This document shows positions 22,396-33,060 of a stretch of DNA of 44,357 nt, in pieces. Where the stretch lies: assembly GCA_900617975.1 (NCBI GenBank), contig UZAE01012187.1, positions 9,789 to 54,145 on the forward strand, in the 5' to 3' direction. The position numbers were made by a program, and so were the translations under genes. Source of the stretch: Rodentolepis nana. Taxonomy: Eukaryota; Platyhelminthes; Cestoda; Cyclophyllidea; Hymenolepididae. How positions within the stretch are numbered: position 1 is the first letter of the stretch; every line of letters begins with the position of its first letter. The notes under the pieces were generated by a model. That model ran no database searches. It had not been told where the DNA came from and saw only the letters and a list, made by a program, of their open reading frames with translations.

Positions 22396-24737
22396 AAACT
22401 CTCAGCTATCAAAAGATTTAGCTAGACACACACAAATAGATCTCAATTTCAGCTTGAAATCAGTTTTTGATGGGGCCAATTCCAGTTGAATCGACAATTT
22501 AAAAATTACTGAAATTTTGTCACGGTCGATTTACCCAGTAAATCATAACACTTTGCTTATACACTTTCTTGATCACTAAACATGTAAATGTCTCACTTGA
22601 AGATTACGAAAATTGTGTGATTGCGCCATTGGTAGTTTACAGATCAGTCAAATAAGGTAAGTGCAACAAAATCTTGAATTTTTTAATTTTCACACTTGCT
22701 GTTGTCGTTTTACTTTCCTTTTTCTACTAATGAGTGTAGTTGAAATGTTTATCAAAAATATACTCGAAATCGTTTAAAATTCAGTGGAATTCAATAGCTT
22801 GGAAGTTTGGCCTAGTCTTCACATTATATATACATTAGAAAGCACCGTAGAATAGATTTTTATAAAGATTATCTATAAATACTAAATAATTCGCTCACCA
22901 ACTCGGTTCATACAGCGTTTAAGACAATTTTATCTGCCTATTATTCCTTCAAATTGTAATTATTCAAACTTTGAAAATCAGTGAAAAAAAACGAATATAA
23001 GGCATAAACTGTTTGTTGCAATATTTACATCAGATGAAAAAATAAATCGATAATGTGAATAAATTGTTGTGTGCACACAATTCTAGCAGTATTAAACTAA
23101 GCGATCTGATATATACTCGAACATTCTGTAGGGTGCGGCCATATCTACAGAGGCCTTATTAGCTAATCAGATAGTAACATACATACAAGTTATGTTAAAC
23201 ATTATTTGTTGTGAGCATAAGATCGGTACACGCCCTATTCGAATACATCCATTTCATTCATAACATCTACGTGGCTGAGCTAATTCAGAGAGTCTTCCCA
23301 TACTGATAGATTTTGACAGAGAGAGAGAGAGTAATGAGAATAAATCTGGGTTTTATCATATGGCAAGTCGCTGCAGGATACATATTTCCCAAATAAATTG
23401 CCTAGCAGACAGTTGTGTTAACCAATGCGAGTTATCCCAACAGTCGCTATTCTGCAATTCGCATGGAAGACATTAGTCAACGATAATAACTCCAGACCAA
23501 TTTAATAAAGGGTTTTTAATCGATCATTGTTGGCACAGGGGTGGGGTGCATAATTTTGCTACAGAAGTGAGAGATACGAACTATGGCGTGCACCTTTAAT
23601 GCCTTAAATTAGTCAATGTATTCCATTGCTCCCTGCACTGTATTACATTGATGTGTATTTAATTCTCGGCTTTTAAGTCCTAAAACGGGCTTGTTAGGCA
23701 CTACGCCATTATTTCAAAAACAATTTATTCTAGCCACGATAAATAATTCGCATTTTATCGGGTAAGATTCCCATTACTTATGGTTTGCTAAACGGATTTA
23801 GTTGACTCACTTAATATGTATGAAATATTTTCGCGTTCAAACAAAATAATAATTTAACTTCATTATACAAGCCTTTGTGTAAATCTGTAAATATTTAATA
23901 TCAACAATAATATTTCGAATTAACGGTATTCCACAAAGACACAAGAGAGAGGAAGAAAGGTTCAAGGCCGGTCCATCTTTTTAGATATAAAAATTTGATT
24001 GCGCTCACGACTAGAATGAACATTTCATTATATTAGTATTTTCTCAACAAAACTTTATATGACATTAAATAAATTAAAGATTCTAGAACGGCTGAGATTT
24101 TAAAAATATGATTCAATTCCAAATAATTCCATTCTTTATTAACTAGTTTTTTTTAACTTGAATGGAGAAGTAATGCTTACAATGTGAAATTATACTTAAA
24201 AACCAATCGAGAAGAAAAATTGCCTCCTCTTCACCAAACTCCCGTAAATTTCAACAAGTACTTCTGCATCCAACTTGACAAGCTGATATTTCACATTTAT
24301 TCCACATTAACCTTCGAAATGAGTTTTTAATGATGGAACGCTCCACTTCCGTCCACCCATTTATTAACTAGACGCAACTGTTGGGACAATTTGGAGGACA
24401 CTACCGATCATCACAAATAATGATTTCAGACTTTAGAAGTGAAAAATAATTGCCACTAGGTTAGTTATGCTATTACTAGTCAAAGCCGTGGTCTCTTATC
24501 TTCTATAAGAGATGAAGTGAAAATTTTAATTTGAATAAGTTGACAGCGTTAGTTTACCAACATGTTACTTTTGAATGCAACAAATATAATTCAAGATGAA
24601 TGCTTTTTTCTTTTATTTCAACCCAAATTATTGATAAATAATAAGCATTAATTAGGAACCTTAGCATATTTAATCAATGAATCCTTGAAATGGCAAATCT
24701 AGGGCAAAAATACTGGTTTGAAATAATAAGTTTAATT
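22396..24737. other. No gene seen
   Basis: AT-rich with a GA run. No coding region or RNA gene recognised. Confidence 0.5.
23318..23331 (+). repeat. (GA)7 microsatellite
   Basis: Short GA run in unannotated sequence. Confidence 0.93.
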
Positions 24738-24752
24738 AATTTTGCTAAAACA

Positions 24753-25057
24753 GGGTGAGTGATAGACATACATCCACGTGGTGTCCCCTGAGAAAATATA
24801 GTCATGCGGCAAAAAAGTCCATAAACCTGTAATTGACTTCAAACTGCATGTTATTTTTCACCATTTCACAGTACTCACCTTACCCTACTCCCTACCTCTG
24901 TGCCTAACTCTTTTACAACCGTGAACCACTCTTCTGGCCCCACCCCTCTTCACTTTTTGTGACTTTAATGTTCCTCCTCTCCGTGAAGACCGAGGTCAAT
25001 TAAAAAGCTAATGATAACTATCATAAAGCCTGCCATTTGATACAAATAAATAGATAA
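24753..25057 (+). mobile_element. SINE-like retroposon, copy 9
   Basis: Full-length, sense, diverged. Duplication AATTTTGCT at 24738-24746 and 25058-25066, with a few extra bases before the element start. Tail GATACAAATAAATAGAT. CACGTG is retained (CATCCACGTGGTG), but the donor complement is mutated (AGACATACATCC). Confidence 0.88.
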
Positions 25058-25066
25058 AATTTTGCT

Positions 25067-25521
25067 TTCGCGAAATCAGCAAGATTAGTAACCATGCCAC
25101 TTTATTACTTCCTTACACTTGATATGCGATCTTTTGAAATCGATGGAAATAATCGGATTTTACAATTGGCAATAGTACAATGGAATAATATTCTATAATA
25201 TAACACAATGGCCTCGGTAAAAAATGATCACTTGGTAGGTTGACACTTGTCCGCAAATGTAACTGGAAAATGCGATTACTCCTTATTCTAGTGAAAACAG
25301 GCGTCGAAAATATACATTCGTTTTTATTGAAAAACTGAAAACCAGTATCAGATTTATTATCTATCTGCTGATTTTTTTGTTCAATTGTCCATTCAATTGA
25401 ATTCAATGGTAAATTGATTCTATATCTAGCTTGACCACCTGGTTTTAATATGTATTTGTTAAACGCATTGCATATTTTGTTTGTTAGCATTTACAGTGAT
25501 CCACGCTAACACACTAAAAGC
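25067..25521. other. Spacer between two SINE copies, with an unexplained open frame
   Basis: A 125-codon minus-strand frame (25113-25490) fills the gap between copies 9 and 10. It has no recognised domain, no signal peptide or membrane segment, and is about the length expected once by chance in this much AT-rich sequence. Confidence 0.4.
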
Positions 25522-25536
25522 AATGTTTATCCTCAA

Positions 25537-25807
25537 GCGGTGTGCGATAGACTTACCTCCACATGGTGCACCCTGGGCAACGTATACGCATACGCCAAAG
25601 AAGTCTATCAATGGGCAGTTGACTTCTGACTTCAAACTGCCATGATCCCACTGTACTCACCTCACTTTTTTTCTACCTTCGTCTTTGAAGCGCTCTTCTG
25701 TCCCCCACCACTTCCACTTTGATGTTCCTTCCCCTCTTTGAAGCCTGAAGTCAACTAAAGGGCTGATGATAACTATCAGAACGCCTGCCATTTGATATAA
25801 ATAAATA
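25537..25807 (+). mobile_element. SINE-like retroposon, copy 10, internally deleted
   Basis: Sense, with a perfect 15-bp duplication AATGTTTATCCTCAA at 25522-25536 and 25808-25822, suggesting a young insertion. About 28 bases that include the ATTCGACCAC segment are missing (junction at CACTGTACTCACC). Best copy for structure: GATAGACTT (25546-25554) pairs with AAGTCTATC (25601-25609), AGTTGACTTC (25617-25626) with GAAGTCAACT (25747-25756), and the 3' hairpin TGAT-AACT-ATCA lies at 25767-25778. Confidence 0.96.
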
Positions 25808-27641
25808 AATGTTTATCCTCAATTAATATTGACTGTGTTCAAGCACAGCGGACAACTCTAACGTTGTTTAAATTCGGAACTTAGGGGAGTAGGTTAATCC
25901 GTCGAGCCATGGCGTTATCATCAAAGGAAAGAAACTTCAAAAACGCTAATATTTGTCTCAATGGAATCCGAACAAAATGATCCAGGAGCAAAATTTGCAA
26001 CTGAATACAAAATTTTGAGGAAAGGAAGGAACTACTCTTACCAACCAGTGCTCCTCAGAACTAATCATAAGCAGGAGTCCTCGTTGACAAATTTTTGAGT
26101 GTTTCATGGGCTTCTAGAAGCCATATCCGTAATACTGGCAACAGATTAAGTGAAAGATAAAATAACAGTAGGATATTTTGTTGCGGTCGAGAAATGAAGA
26201 AATAATTACCTTGAATGGTATTATTCATATCAACTTTCTCGCTTGACAAACTATTTACCATCTGCTTGCATGGGTCATGAACTGAATACTGTCTTTATTA
26301 ACAAAGTATATATAGTCAAACCAGTCGGACCAATAGTAATATGGGCTTTTTGATTATGTAAGCGTATATAGGATGGAAAAATTCAACTTGTAATTATTGC
26401 AAAAACAGGGCTAATACGCGCTCTCCACAAGCTTCAAGGACTTTCTTCACTTTTATAATGATTTCTTAGGCGAATTCATCTGACCTCTATAACGCTTTTG
26501 TGTAACTGTTGAATCGGGGAGTGGCAACACAAATTAAAAGGATAAGAAGATAGTGGTTGAGCAAAATTAATTATCCAGTAGTTTCTGCATAATTGATGCG
26601 TTAAAGACTTACGATTGGATACAAGTTATGACCAACCAAAATAAGGTCACATTGTTTACACAAAACTTAACTTTGCCGTTTTTCCTTCGATTTTGGCCTC
26701 ATTTAAGTAGAATTTAGGTTGATGTTGATATATCGGGTATTTATTATTCTTTAGTTAATGAATTTTACATTATGAATTACAGCAGTCTTAATAAAATATC
26801 AGGTGAAAAAAAGCATCTTATGATGTATGACAAGCCCTTCCTGTCAAATAGTACCAGCCAATAAGCATTGTACATCGTGGACAAGCGGTTTCCGCAATTT
26901 TAGTGGACAAATCTCGATATTTGAATTTTGAAAATTGTGCAAAACGCGAGTTCAAATAGCAAATAAATTTGAACGGTTTGTCACTTTGACGATATTTTCT
27001 CAATTTTGGCAATCAATCCTCTTTGTCAATTGTTAAAATTTCGGATTTTTGAACTCAATTATTATCCAAAAATAAAATTGTACAGTTTTGAGTAAAATGG
27101 TTAAATATATTTATAATAGTTATATAAGCAAGGTCTCTCGTGACCATGGAAACAATAAAAGAAAATATTGAGTAAAATACCAGTTTAATGTTAATTCATG
27201 GAGAAGAAATCGGGCTTTTGAAACCAAAATTTCGGCTACACTTAAAACGATCGCTTGAATGAATATGACAGACTATCAGTTCATCTATCAAATTCTCATG
27301 AAAATGAAATAAATTTTATTCTGTTTCAAATAATAAATGAGAGTCGGTATAGATTAAAATTTGAATTTTTTTTAATTTCTCGATTAAAAGTAATTCCCAA
27401 ATAGGATACAATTTTACGGGCTCTGAGATAGTGAAGACAAGTTACTATTAATAATATCATAAAAATCCATTTGGAAAATTTCCTCTTTCAAATTAGGTTA
27501 AAATTTAGAGGTATTTTTATTTCTATTTTCTTCTTTAAGTTTGTAATTCCCGGTGGCATGTCGCCTACATCAAATAAATAATATATGAGTTTCAAAAATG
27601 CTTTAAATTTTAGATCTCATTAGTTTTCTTTTCTATCATAA

Positions 27642-27647
27642 TTTATT
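27642..27647 (-). promoter_or_regulatory. Candidate polyadenylation signal for the channel gene
   Basis: AATAAA on the minus strand, about 330 nt beyond the channel stop codon. It is the first exact AATAAA I see downstream in that orientation. An ATTAAA lies only a few bases after the stop and is probably too close to be used alone. Position is the only support; no transcript evidence is available. Confidence 0.25.
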
Positions 27648-27914
27648 TTAAGTATTATTTTTTCTAAAAAATGCAAACTAACACAAAAGTGAGCCAAATG
27701 GAATGGTAGGTGTATAATCTCATACAGCTTTGTGGAAGCGTGAAATGAAATAATTACATGTACGCAATTTGAGGGCTAATATGTAAGTAAGTGAATGGAA
27801 ATTGCTTGCCCGGCGCGTTTTCAAATCGCGGTAAATGATAGGGTTACTTTTTACAAAGAATCGAATTTGCAACGTTTAAAATGTCAAATAAAATACTGAG
27901 GGAAGGAAATGTAT

Positions 27915-27935
27915 AGGAGGAGAAGGAGGAGGAGA
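27915..27935 (+). repeat. GGA/GAA purine tract in the channel 3' flank
   Basis: Imperfect AGGAGGAGAAGGAGGAGGAG run. On the transcribed (minus) strand this is a CT-rich tract about 45-65 nt after the channel stop, so it would lie in the 3' UTR. Confidence 0.6.
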
Positions 27936-27979
27936 ACTGTAGAGTGTGTATACAGGGCCAATAACGTACATTTTAATCA

Positions 27980-29713
27980 TCACACGGCTTCACGTTTCTT
28001 CTCCTTATCTTGGTCACTGTTGCCCGTCATTCTGCTTGACTTCTCCTGATCTTTGCTCTTAGGCTTGTTGGAATAGTAGATGAATTCAATTATCTCCACC
28101 ACGCAGGCAGCTGTAATGCCAATTGTAACTGAACAGAGGCCACCAATTCGCGAGACAAGGACATTCAGAGTAAGAACCAGCTTCTCGGTGTTGTCCTTGG
28201 TATTTTGTGACTTTCTCTTGAGCACAATGTAAGCAAATCCATCGCTATTTGTTGAAACACTCCCATCAATGTCCAGATTTATATGTCGTAGTATATCGGG
28301 AGGTCGAGCCAAATTATTCCAGGTAGCTTCGACAGGAATTTTTCCCAAATTTTTCTCTCCCAAATATCGTTGCCACATTTTATAACCCAGACTTTCGGTT
28401 ATGCTCACATTTGTATTATTTTCCGCAAATGCCTTAGCTAATCGCACGCCTTGAGTCTGTACTCGCAGCCAGTAGAGTTGCCATGGATGCGCACGCCACT
28501 TTGTTATGGAAATTGATGATTCATAGGTATAGTACTCACAACGAGGTTGACACACTGTTCCATCGTACTTCTGTTTCACAGAGATATTCAATTTACCTAC
28601 AATGCAGTTTAGCCGATTGACAAACTTCTCCGTGTCCATTCTTGGCCACATTTTTCCACAATAAGGCTTTTCCTCAGTTGGAAAATATGGTCGTGGGTTC
28701 ATCACATAATGACAACCACATTCGTCTATAATCTCTTTTTGTTGGTGAAGTAATATACACTGCTCGTGAGTATAATTGTAGACTCCGTCGAGATCGTTGT
28801 ACTGTGGAGCAGTATGGAAGCATGGTCGTGTAGGAGTATTCATTTTTGTCCATTTAACGGGCTCGTATCCAATTTCATTCAACTTGCCAGGCTCAGCATG
28901 TAGACCAAACTTTTCCAAGTCAGGATAGGTGCCTGGTTCGTGAACAACGACTCGCAAACCTTTAGCCTGCTCAAAGACATCTGTAAGAAAGGCCTGTTCA
29001 TCGGGACCGGAGCTTTCTTTAGGACCCATACTGACGATCAGACTAAGAAAGGATGTACTTAGGGCTTCTGCGTGATTCTCAGGCTCAAAGGTATGACAAT
29101 TGAGATACTGGTGGTGAGAAAACTGTTTAACTTTGTAGCCACTTAGTACTCTACAATCATCTTCAATAATATTTGTCTGAGAAGCAACTCGCATACAATT
29201 TAGGAAGATTTTGTAATCATGACCCAAGGCTACGGCCTCTTCCGGCTTGAGATTCTGATAGTAAACGGAGAGGCTATCGTAAAATGTGATGGCTTCTGCC
29301 GCATTCACGTCATTATTGAGCAGGCTGGTCCAGGTTAGATTGCGCATATATCGATTAAACTGTCCAGGTGACAAAACCTTCTTTTCTTGCCAAAGCTTTC
29401 GAGCTTGCAGGGAAAAGGGATAATGATGGCAGATTGTGAGAGATGGAAAAGGCGAAGGTTCATCAAGAAGCAGTTTAGTATGAACACCAACATCGTAATT
29501 AAGAAAATCGACAATTAGAAGAACAACAGCGATGATAAGGACCGACATCATGGACACCACGAAGATGGCCCAGGTAATTCTGAGAAATTTGGGACCTTGC
29601 CATAGCTTGCCAAGACCGCGAACTGTTGTGCATCGGCAGAATAACACAAAAAGATTACGTAAACGTCGGCATAGAGACTTCCTGGAATCACTTTTGATTG
29701 GTATTGGTTCCAT
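27980..29713 (-). CDS. DEG/ENaC-family amiloride-sensitive-type cation channel subunit (FaNaC/degenerin-like)
   Basis: 577 codons, complete frame with stop. Family role: plasma-membrane, trimeric, voltage-independent Na+-selective channels gated by peptides, acid, mechanical force or constitutively; which applies here cannot be read. Seen: cytosolic N terminus (1-43), TM1 about 44-70 (FLRITWAIFVVSMM onward), the post-TM1 family motif FPSLTIC at 89-95, a large extracellular domain with 12 cysteines (95, 173, 187, 206, 298, 319, 332, 334, 352, 370, 388, 392), the conserved VVHEPGTYPD stretch near 256-265, N-glycosylation sequons at N125, N313, N376, N432 and N435, then TM2 about 513-547 with IGG at 523-525, and a short charged C tail. 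Odd points: the usual His-Gly before TM1 is Arg-Gly (32-33), and the usual G/S-x-S selectivity filter reads GIT (532-534). No intron interrupts the frame. The frame stays open 35 codons above the chosen ATG to a TAA at 29819-29821, so an upstream exon could extend the N terminus. Family assignment is very secure; subtype is not. Confidence 0.94.
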   Translation of the reverse strand: MEPIPIKSDSRKSLCRRLRNLFVLFCRCTTVRGLGKLWQGPKFLRITWAIFVVSMMSVLIIAVVLLIVDFLNYDVGVHTKLLLDEPSPFPSLTICHHYPFSLQARKLWQEKKVLSPGQFNRYMRNLTWTSLLNNDVNAAEAITFYDSLSVYYQNLKPEEAVALGHDYKIFLNCMRVASQTNIIEDDCRVLSGYKVKQFSHHQYLNCHTFEPENHAEALSTSFLSLIVSMGPKESSGPDEQAFLTDVFEQAKGLRVVVHEPGTYPDLEKFGLHAEPGKLNEIGYEPVKWTKMNTPTRPCFHTAPQYNDLDGVYNYTHEQCILLHQQKEIIDECGCHYVMNPRPYFPTEEKPYCGKMWPRMDTEKFVNRLNCIVGKLNISVKQKYDGTVCQPRCEYYTYESSISITKWRAHPWQLYWLRVQTQGVRLAKAFAENNTNVSITESLGYKMWQRYLGEKNLGKIPVEATWNNLARPPDILRHINLDIDGSVSTNSDGFAYIVLKRKSQNTKDNTEKLVLTLNVLVSRIGGLCSVTIGITAACVVEIIEFIYYSNKPKSKDQEKSSRMTGNSDQDKEKKREAV

Positions 29714-32713
29714 TGAAATGAGAGAAATACATATTAATCTGGTCGGTGAAATATCTCCTTTGCATGTACTACTTATGGACTTGCTAAGCAGAGGTGCATT
29801 CCCATTGGCTAGTTCAGATTAGCCAAACAGAATGTGATTTAATCATGATGATTGGTAAGTTCTTCCAAAAAGGCCTCCCATCTGAAATACATGCTATAAT
29901 TTTTAAATATAAATTGATTTCAGTTAATGAAGAATTTGAACAATTCTTTGAATTTACGAGACTATGACTATCATCAAATTTACTTATTTTACTACTCTTA
30001 TTCATTATATCTGTAGCAATAATATATCTAGTTAATACTTTGCGTTAAGAAAATGATATTAAATAAATTCAATTGCTTATTTAAATATCTTTGCACAATA
30101 TTTACTAAATAGGGATTTGGACATTCAAAAACTAAAAGTTCCATAGTAGTCCATCCAACCTGAGGAAATGCCTCTCAGTGTTGACTTTTGTTTAACCAAG
30201 ATGTGTTGAACTAGTCTCTTCATTTCATCCTTTGTTGTTGATAATTTTCCTGTTTGCAATTATAACATAAAAAAGACTTGATGGCAATTTTTTTAAATTT
30301 GCAGTGCTTTCAAAGCTGCGCCCAATTAAAATAAACTCTCTTTCAATTAATTGAGTTTACAATTAAATAGCTATTTACAGCAGTCCTTCTATAACATTAG
30401 CATTGGAGGTTCTGCATTTGCAATTTTTGAAAATCGGAGTCTTAAGTCCGCTATATATTCTATTTACGTTTTAAGAAAGAAAAGGCTCTATTTTGTGGTT
30501 AATGTACTATTAATTTATTAATAGTGCCGATGCACATTGGCCTGAAATTCGTCATAATGCACTAATACTAAAAGTTTTACGCTCAACTTTGATAAGTTGA
30601 GATTCAAGAAGCATCATGAAAAAATTATTTTTTGTGCATTTTATTTATTTGTTATGACGTAGTAATTAAAATTTGTACAAATGAAGTCAAAATACCTTTA
30701 AATTACCAGTCAGTTTTAAAGTATTTAATTGGTGTTAAATTGTTTGATCTAGGTAAATATGTGAATAAGAACGTATGGCTTTTAGACGTTTAATAAGCAA
30801 TATTTTTTCAATCATAAATTATTAAACACAACTGATATCAGATAAAAATAATTTAAATAAAAATTTTCTCCCAATGTAAAAGTATGAACTAATCTCATTC
30901 CATTTGAATGTTTTTAGGGTCTCAAGACTTTTGTAAAATCGATAAATCACACTCCGGAATTCAAACTTCAAGATTTATTTGACTAATCGGCCTCTTTCCC
31001 GGTGATTTGGAAGGTGAAATTATCGTACATGTAATTCTAAAAAATAATCCTAGAGTAATTTCTGTTATTAAAACCTATTTAACAACTACTAAATACGATC
31101 TATCATTGAAGTGTGAACTGAAAATTAATCTTCTTTTATTAACTCAAAAGTAGCGTTAAAAGGATACACAATTTTGTATATCGTTTCGACTCACTTGCTC
31201 TGCATATGTTGGACCTTATGAAGGCGCATATTAATTTTTAAAACGCAGGAAGAGTTGCCGTATAATTTTGTTTGTTTCATGCAAACGAACGGAGCATGAA
31301 GAGGGTAGTTTAAATATCTTTTTTTACCCAACTCTTTTCTTCGTGTGCAAAGATATTTCCGAGATAGGAAGTTTTTAATAATTATAAATGATATTTCCTT
31401 TATGGAGGAATTTCCTAAGGTGCCTATAAAGGGAAAGTCAACACTCCCTTGTTTTCAGAGCTTAATGGGTGACACAAAGTACCAAGTCAGTACAAAGACG
31501 GAAGGAATGTCAAGTAGAGGTTGTCAATCTTGTTAAATTGTGTTTGTTTTGTCTGCTTTTAGTCTTTCAAACGATTGCAGAAAGTTTGCTAAAAACGTTA
31601 ATATTAAAGGGGCGTGATCTATCTGGACCCCCTATTTCAAAAAGCCAATAAGTAATGTGTCATTCAAATAGCTTTGGCTGAATATAATGTGCGCAGAAGT
31701 TATAAAGTTAGATGAGGTAATTGCAAGTAACGTAAATGTTATTTGGAATTTTTATGAATATGATTATTTTAGTTTACTATATTTCACATTTCTTTCTAAA
31801 TCAATGCATATAGGACACAAGGTGCTAAGACAAGTATTTTTGCATTCAACTCAGATAATCTTTTATTGACACGGATTTGTCCCAATCTGACTTGAATCGC
31901 ACATTTTGCCATTCCCACTTTAGGCGAAGGTAATTAACTATAACTGAGCGCAATTCTGCAGTTCCCAACATAGCATCCTGCCATGAAAGATTACTTATTT
32001 TAAACAAATCACTTCACAAATTATCTTCCATTTTTAACTGAAAAAAATATTGGCAAGATTGGCTTAATATTAATTGAAAAGTTATGTTTTGATGAGATAA
32101 TAATGGAATTTTTTCCAGCATAATTAATGAACTACTTTTCATTCAAAAATAATTCACATAAAAATATATATTTGATTAATTTTTGGATACAAATTGATAT
32201 TAACGTACGTTTGATAGGTAAGAATTTTTGAAAGATTAATATTGCGGTAAAAAAGGAGAATGCATTTTTGTCAGAATTGATCAAACAATTTAGTATATTC
32301 TATGATGGTATATGATTTTGTGCACAAATGGATCTCTGTTTTAGATAAAAAATGTAGCAGATTCAAAATCAAACAGAATGGCAAATTAAAATGTTTCAAC
32401 TCGGTGAGCAGCAAATTCGAACATCCTGTCGGAAATTACTTCCAGGGTTTTCGCTCCAAGTGCTTGTTAACAGTACTCCTCCGGTGAGCTTAAATATTTA
32501 CGACCCAAGTATATTGGTTCAAGTATGTCCTAACTTGGTATCTGTTTGCGTAAGCTTAGAGCGCAAAAATCTAATTTGAATGGTCAAACAATTCTGTCTT
32601 TATATTTCGGCTTATTAAAACCGCTTGAGTAAAATGCTTAAAGTGTGAAGATAGCTTTGAATTAACGCTTGCACCAAATGGATGGTATGAAATAATATCT
32701 TTTCACTATGTTT
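29714..32713. other. 5' flank of the channel gene
   Basis: Should hold the promoter and any 5' UTR exon of the minus-strand channel gene. The channel frame runs open to 29818. I cannot fix a TATA box or transcription start in this AT-rich DNA. Short plus-strand frames here have no motif. Confidence 0.4.
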
Positions 32714-32726
32714 AATTTATGGTCAA

Positions 32727-33047
32727 GGGGTGTGCGATTGACTAATCTCCACGTGGTGCACTCTAGGCAACGTATACTCATACGGCAAAAGAGTCTATTA
32801 ACCGGAAGTTAACTTCTGACTTCAAACTACCATGTTCCCACTGTATGTCATATTCGACTTCTTTCACAGTACTAATCTCACTTTCTTTCTACCTTTGTGT
32901 CTGCCTCTTTTACATCTTTGAAACACTCTTCTATTCCCCTCCCCCTCTCGACGTTTTTCACTTTAGTGTTCCTTCCTCTCTGTGAAGATTGAAGTCAACT
33001 AAAGGGCTAATGATAGCTATCAATCAGCCTGCCATTTGACAAAAGTA
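32727..33047 (+). mobile_element. SINE-like retroposon, copy 11
   Basis: Full-length, sense. Duplication AATTTATGGTCAA (32714-32726) and AATTTATGATCAA (33048-33060), one mismatch. The tail is short and altered (TTTGACAAAAGTA). Contains CCACGTGG; the donor complement is mutated (GACTAATCTCC). About 3 kb upstream of the channel gene and opposite to it in orientation. Confidence 0.93.
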
Positions 33048-33060
33048 AATTTATGATCAA

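Larger units (their letters stand above)
25823..27979. other. 3' flank of the channel gene
   Basis: AT-rich. Contains the purine tract and the candidate minus-strand AATAAA. No other gene seen. Confidence 0.5.

Noticed and set aside
25113..25490. 125-codon minus-strand open frame between SINE copies 9 and 10
   Set aside because: No domain, signal or membrane segment. At this base composition about one open frame of this length is expected by chance in the six frames of the window.
25764..25782. CTGATGA followed by GAAC in SINE copy 10, considered as a hammerhead ribozyme like that of some flatworm SINEs
   Set aside because: The consensus of the other copies is CTAATGA. TGAT is used in the 3' hairpin, and there is no stem II or GAAA box.
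29532..29822. 96-codon plus-strand frame
   Set aside because: Antisense shadow of the channel gene N-terminal region.
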